From Serilophus lunatus (lineage: Eukaryota > Chordata > Aves > Passeriformes > Eurylaimidae): a stretch of DNA of 64,000 bases. Below, piece after piece: positions 28,401 through 34,400 of the stretch (its first letter is position 1; the number at the start of each line of letters is the position of its first letter). A program made the position numbers and the translations under genes. The stretch lies in contig VXBA01003716.1 of assembly GCA_013399895.1 (NCBI GenBank), positions 762,415 through 826,414 of the forward strand. The letters run 5' to 3'. Under the pieces are notes generated by a model. That model saw only the letters and a program-made list of their open reading frames with translations, did not search any database and had not been told where the DNA came from.

Positions 28401-31400
28401 AGTGTGTCCTGTTCATTGTCATCATGGTGTAGGAACCTAAGGGCCGGAAGAGGAGGGTTGGAGCAGATCAGCTAAAGGTGTGACAGGAGCAAATTTGAGA
28501 GGAGAGTTCAGAAGAGTGCAGGAGAAATGGCAAATCGAGAGTGAGGCACTCCAGAAGAGCTGGAAGGGAGGTGTGAGCAGTGCCGTGGTGCACTGAAAGT
28601 GAGTGAAAACCGTCCCTCCTTCTTTTTTTTTTTTTTTTTTGCATTGAACTCTGGCAACTTTACACAACCTATGGAGCAATTGTTCCCCCAGTGATCCTGT
28701 ACAAATACCTGCAGAACAAGATGCTGCTCCAGATGAGTCAGGGTGGAGAACCCAGCCCCAAATTCACATGAAACTTTAAAGCAAAAAACTCGGCATTCTT
28801 AAAATGATCTCTTCCGTCCTCCCCCCTTTCTTGTCCCCTAGGAGAACTTATGGCTGGACAGTGTCTCTTTAATTATTAAGGACTCCTTCGACGGGGAGTT
28901 AATGATCATCGATAACCTATCGGGCTCCGTCTTCCACCATTACTCCTCGCCGGCCATGTGCGAGAAGTGTAACCATGACAAGCAAGAGGTAACCTGCGTA
29001 CGAGGGTGTGTGAAGGGACTCTCCCCCCAACACCTGCACACCCACACCCACCTGACCTCAGTTCATCCGATGCGTGCTCCTGACTGTAGATTGTGTAGAC
29101 AGTAGAAGCTTGTTGACCTGTGTTTGTCATTTGTTGTGAAGTGCTGATACTGCCTCTAGTACAGACCTGCCCTACTCAGCCACAGGTGGATGTTTGAGGT
29201 GGTGGAAAAGTGAGACATGACAGGGCACAGTCAGGAGGGACAGAATGACCCGTAGAGAAATGATTATGAAGATATCCTGGCAACTCTTGTTGTGTTCAAT
29301 TCTGCAAAAAAAGGCTAGGTTCGAGCTCATGTTGTAGGGAGGGCTCAAAGAGTCTCACCCCAATGACAGCACTTAGAAGCAATTCAGTGAGAGATTTAAG
29401 CATGTGTTTTTGTTCTCATTTTGAGCGTGCACTTGTTTATTCCCTTTTGAGATTGATGAAAGGCACATGTTTAAACGCCTTGTTGAATAGAGTCATGGTC
29501 TGTGAGTAAGAATTGGTTTGTGGTGAAACCTGGTTAATTAGTTTGAGCAAAAACTAAATATAAATGGGCCCACTGAGAAAGTTTGTTAGCTGACAAATGG
29601 GTTGTTGCTAAGAGCAAGACACCAAATGGCTTAGACTTGAGCTTCTAAAGTTGGTAGATGCTTTGGAAAACTACTTCCTAAGCTATTAGTCTTTTCAGGT
29701 TGTAAAACTTAAGGAACAATATAGTCTGGGAGGAGTTAGGTGAGTAGTAGAATTAATTTTATTTCTGAAATGAATTTTTTGGACTGAAGTGCTCTGATTT
29801 TGTGTAGTCAGGCTTGTAGCAGTAGTGTGACTTATCTGACAGTGGCAATCTTCATCCTCTCCTTCCCCACAACTAACTTGGTATGTCGCTCTTGCTTATA
29901 AAGAAACAAAGAAACTTAGGAAATGAGCTCTTATTGGCAGATTACTCTATCCATGTTTGAATAAAACAATATTTTATTAGATTTCAAATGTCCAGTTCTT
30001 ATGCTCTATTTTTTTTCAGTTTCTCAGCTGTCTGCCCATCCCTATAGCTTCCCTTTGAAAGTCTCAAAATGTAAACATTGCTGTAGTCTATCATTATTGC
30101 AACAATTCACAAATGGATGCTGCATTAACACAACAAATAACTAGTTTTCAATTAACTGTAATTTCTACTGCTTTACTTAACTCCTTATGTTCAGCATTTG
30201 GTTTTCAGCTTTCTCAGCAAATGAGATCTCCTAAGGCATCCCTGAATGATTACCTAAAAGTTAAATCATTTGCAGCTAGTTTGCTTCATTTGAAAACCTT
30301 CCAATCTTCAGTATCACACCTAATAATGAAGACAACAACACGTTTTCTTACCTTTCCAGCAAGGAAATTAGATAGCAAAATCTTAAAGTGCAACCCACAG
30401 AAACAGCAAAGAGTTTGATATAGTAATCACCACCAAAGAATTATTCTTAGATCACATTTTCTAATGGCTGTTATAGAGCCATAAATTATTTTTCAAAACT
30501 GACATTTTGATGCATCTAAAATGTGGATTTGAAAAGAAATTAACTATATATGCAAGAATAACTTCAGTAGTGAAGTGTACATATTTAGTTCTGATCATAT
30601 GAATCAAAACTACAGCTCAGGATTTTAAGTCACAATTGATCATAACCTTCTCTTCATATTTCATGTTAAAAAAAACATTGAGAAAATTTCAACAGGAAGT
30701 CACTATAAAAGTCATAGCTAAGATCAGCAGTGCACATAGTCATTAGAGTGTATTGCAGTACATCAATATATTCAAATAGGTATTGTACACATAGACAGAA
30801 CTGTACAGTCTCAGAAGCAATTGACAGCAAGTTACAGTGGCGAAACAGTTTTTATCTAGTCCTCTTCAACCTGGGTATTCAAAAAAACCCCAGTATACTT
30901 TCTGTCCACCATATCACCCTTAACTCTGCCCTTGTGACAAAAATCACTTATTAGCCAAAAATGTTCACTCCGATTTCATTGTTAGTTTAATTCATCAAGA
31001 TGCTGAGCACAGTGGATGGACACAACATTTAAACATATTTAATGCTCAAACTTACTAATAGGTGCTAAGCTTTTTGTGGCACTGAGCAGAAGCACTCAGC
31101 ACCTTTCTCAGATATTCCTCTGACATTTTATTTTCAGTTATTTTCAATTATTTGTACAATTAAGGATTTTTGTAATCACGTCTCTGTTTTTAAAGTTATG
31201 TTGTATCTGTGACTAGTTATTTTCCGAGGGATATGTGTGCATAGTTCCGTGTCTCAGGTTAATGTTCCTGGCAGTTCTTGGACTGTTATTTAGTGAACAG
31301 CCCCTTCTCCCCACACCGCAATTTTGAAAACTTTTTTGTTCCTCATTTTAGTCAGTATTTTTTAAATATTCTACAGTAAGGGAAGCAATAAGAACAAAAC

Positions 31401-34400
31401 CCCTCCTTTTTCATTGTGCTAACCCTTTCTCTTGTCATTGTTATCCTTTCTCTCTTGGAGATCGTTGGCTTAGAGTTACTTCTGTGTGTTGGTGGCTGAA
31501 GTGTGTTTAATTACTGGTAGGAGTTTGTCAGTGAGCACCAATGAAATGTGTTTCCACACCTGCAGTTTATCTATTCGTGACTTTGTTGATTATGTTTTTT
31601 GTGTAGATCCCAGGATGGCCAGGATTTGCAAGCAAGCAGTTCAGTGCAGACTATTCTGCCTTTTGTTGAAATCCTTTTTAATGGATGGAGAAGGTAGCCA
31701 CATATGTTACCACGTTTCATGCTCGTGTCTGTACAAATGCAGTTGTAAGACTGTTCTGGTGTAACAAGCTCTTAGGCGAGTAATAGATGAGTGCAAATTA
31801 AGTGGGACTGAATGAAGACTGTGTTTCTCTATACAAGTAGTCGCTGACTGGTGGTTGTGTAGCGTGCCTGACATAATTTCATTGTGGGCTCTCTGAGGAG
31901 CAGTTGTCAGTTTTGGGCTCTCTTCACGGTGGAACAGCACAGTGTTCCTATGTCAGAATATCTCAAATAAGGATGTAATTTGTGCCCTTTATTTAAATCC
32001 AGCTCTGGTTTTCCATCCTGTTTGTTTAAAGTGCATTATCCCTCAGATGGAGACCTCTTCCACTCTCTGGCATTGTCACAAGTCACTAAACTTCCAGCTC
32101 TAAAGAGTCATCTCTCTGAATATTTCACCCACTGTCATAGCACAAAATCTGTACCTGCCTCTTGCAAGCACAAACACATGGCCAGAAAGACATGTGGCCA
32201 GGAAACAAGCTATCTTGACTGAGACAACCCAGAATACACCTCTCAAGAATTAGCTGCTCTTGGTGTGAACTGATGGGACTCTAGAGACCAGTGATGGAAA
32301 TCCAAGCACAGGAGGGACAGAGCAACTGTTTAGTAGAAAATGGAGATGCTTTTCAGCTATTGTGAGAAAGATCTGTCAGGCAGAGGGGGCTTGAAAGCTT
32401 AGAGAAAAGAGGATGGGAGAGGGGTACATGTGGTATGAGACAAGACAAGACAAAAATTAAGCAAAGTCAGGCATGGGACTGGAGCAAAGGCACAAGAATA
32501 GGAAAGACGCTTTCAGAAAGCAAGAGAGCATATGTATGAGTGGGCGGGAGGGATGAGTTTAGGGATAGAAAACAGAATGGGAGATGATGTTAGGTGAGGT
32601 CTAACCTGGGTAGGTTAAAGGGAAAGAGAGAGGGAAGACCTAGGAAAGCTGGAGGGAAACAGGGTTTCAGTAATGAAGGTAAGAGACTACGTAACGCATG
32701 ATACTGGCATGGACTGCAAGAGGCATGACTATCCCTGGAATGAAAGCACCTTCATGTTAAAACAGGGCTGTCTTTGGTGCCTTCAGAGAGAGGGGTTCAC
32801 TCCTCAACCCTCAGCAAAGCAGGCTGCCTTGTCACTGGCCTGAGGGAGCCCTCTGCTTGTCTGGCTTTGTTTGCAGGGCCTTGGGCCAACCGTATCGCTG
32901 TAACAGATTCAGGATTCGTTCCTCCAATTCTGGCACTAGAGGAGCATGGACTGGCTTTGAGCTGCTTGCAGATCAACCTTTCTTAAAAGTGAATTCTCCT
33001 GCCCAGCCCAGGTCTGGGTTAGGTAGTTCCTGATGTATCCAAGGAAAATAACCTAAAATTGATCTCAGGTCTACAGGCTCTCACTTATCCACCATAAACA
33101 GTGTGACTGCTTGAAATGCGGATGTCAGGTATGACCTGTGATAGCTCCTTTCCCTTCCTGCAGGTCCAGCTGGCTGAAATGGAAGCACTATCCCTCAACT
33201 CAGACAAGTCCTCTTCCATCCTTCTAGGAGATGAGTCAGACAATCGAAACACTTCTCAGCTGAGTCCTAAGGAGATCAAGGTTAGCCCCAGGTGGTCACT
33301 GGCATGTCAAACCATGGGCTGTATTTATGCCCCTGCTCATTTCAAGTGCTCTGTATTCATCCAAGTGTCCCTGCTGAGGAATATAATTCTGGTCATTTTT
33401 CAAGAGCTTCTGCATAGAGACATACCATGGAGAGTCTAAATTTAGAATATGTGGGGGGGAAAACCAAGCATCTCTTAGCTAGCTTGATGGTATTATCAGA
33501 AGCAGCTCTTTTTGAGGTTTTGATAAGTCAATCATCTGCCATTGAATTTCACAAGCCTTTGTCCTCACTAATATTTTCCAGCAGGATGTCCAGGACAGCC
33601 CTGACTCCAATGAGGCAGACAATCTTGGGAAGTGCCTGCTCCCAATATCCTGTGAGGATAGTTCTACAAACACAGACAGCTACCTATGTGAAATGGAGAA
33701 TAGTCCTTTCAACTCAGTCCAGTCTTGGCTAAAGCAAGAAGGTACCAAAGGTGAGCACAGTTCTCATCATTCTCCAGGTCTGCTGCAAGTGTGGGTTGCT
33801 TCAGCTCATCTATCTTTCCCCTGCCTCCCCTCTGCCAGGACCGGAGCTAATGTGATGTGAGGTTATGCTAACCAGGAATCAGCTTTCAGTTCGCTGGTCT
33901 TCAGGAATAGTGTGAGAAGCAGTTACTTTTTTTAGCTGTTAGATCTTATGTCTTCCCTCAGGAATGTGTATGTGAAGTATTGTAAAAGAGCTGATCCTTA
34001 TTCACAGTAGTGTGTCCATGTCAGAGAAGAGTGGGGACAGATTCCCTTTACATGCCAGCTGGATGAATTGTGTTCACTCAGCACAGTAAAACACACTGCT
34101 GCCCAATGACACCAAGCACAGGTTCAGGGAACATGTAACACATGACTGTCCTTAGTGGAAGTGCTCTGGTCTCCCGTGGTCCCCAGGTTTCCCAAACCAT
34201 TGCTTTATTTCTCTCTCTTCATCCCTTGCCTTGCAGGATCTGGGCTGATAGTCATTTGGCAGTGATACATAGTTGAATCAAGGCCTTACAGCTCAGCATT
34301 TCTCTGTGAGAGCAGCAGCAGGGACAAACTGACCTGTTACTTTATGACTCTGACCTGTGTTAGGTCTTCGGGTTCGGTGCAGGGTTTTGTGCAAAAAGTG

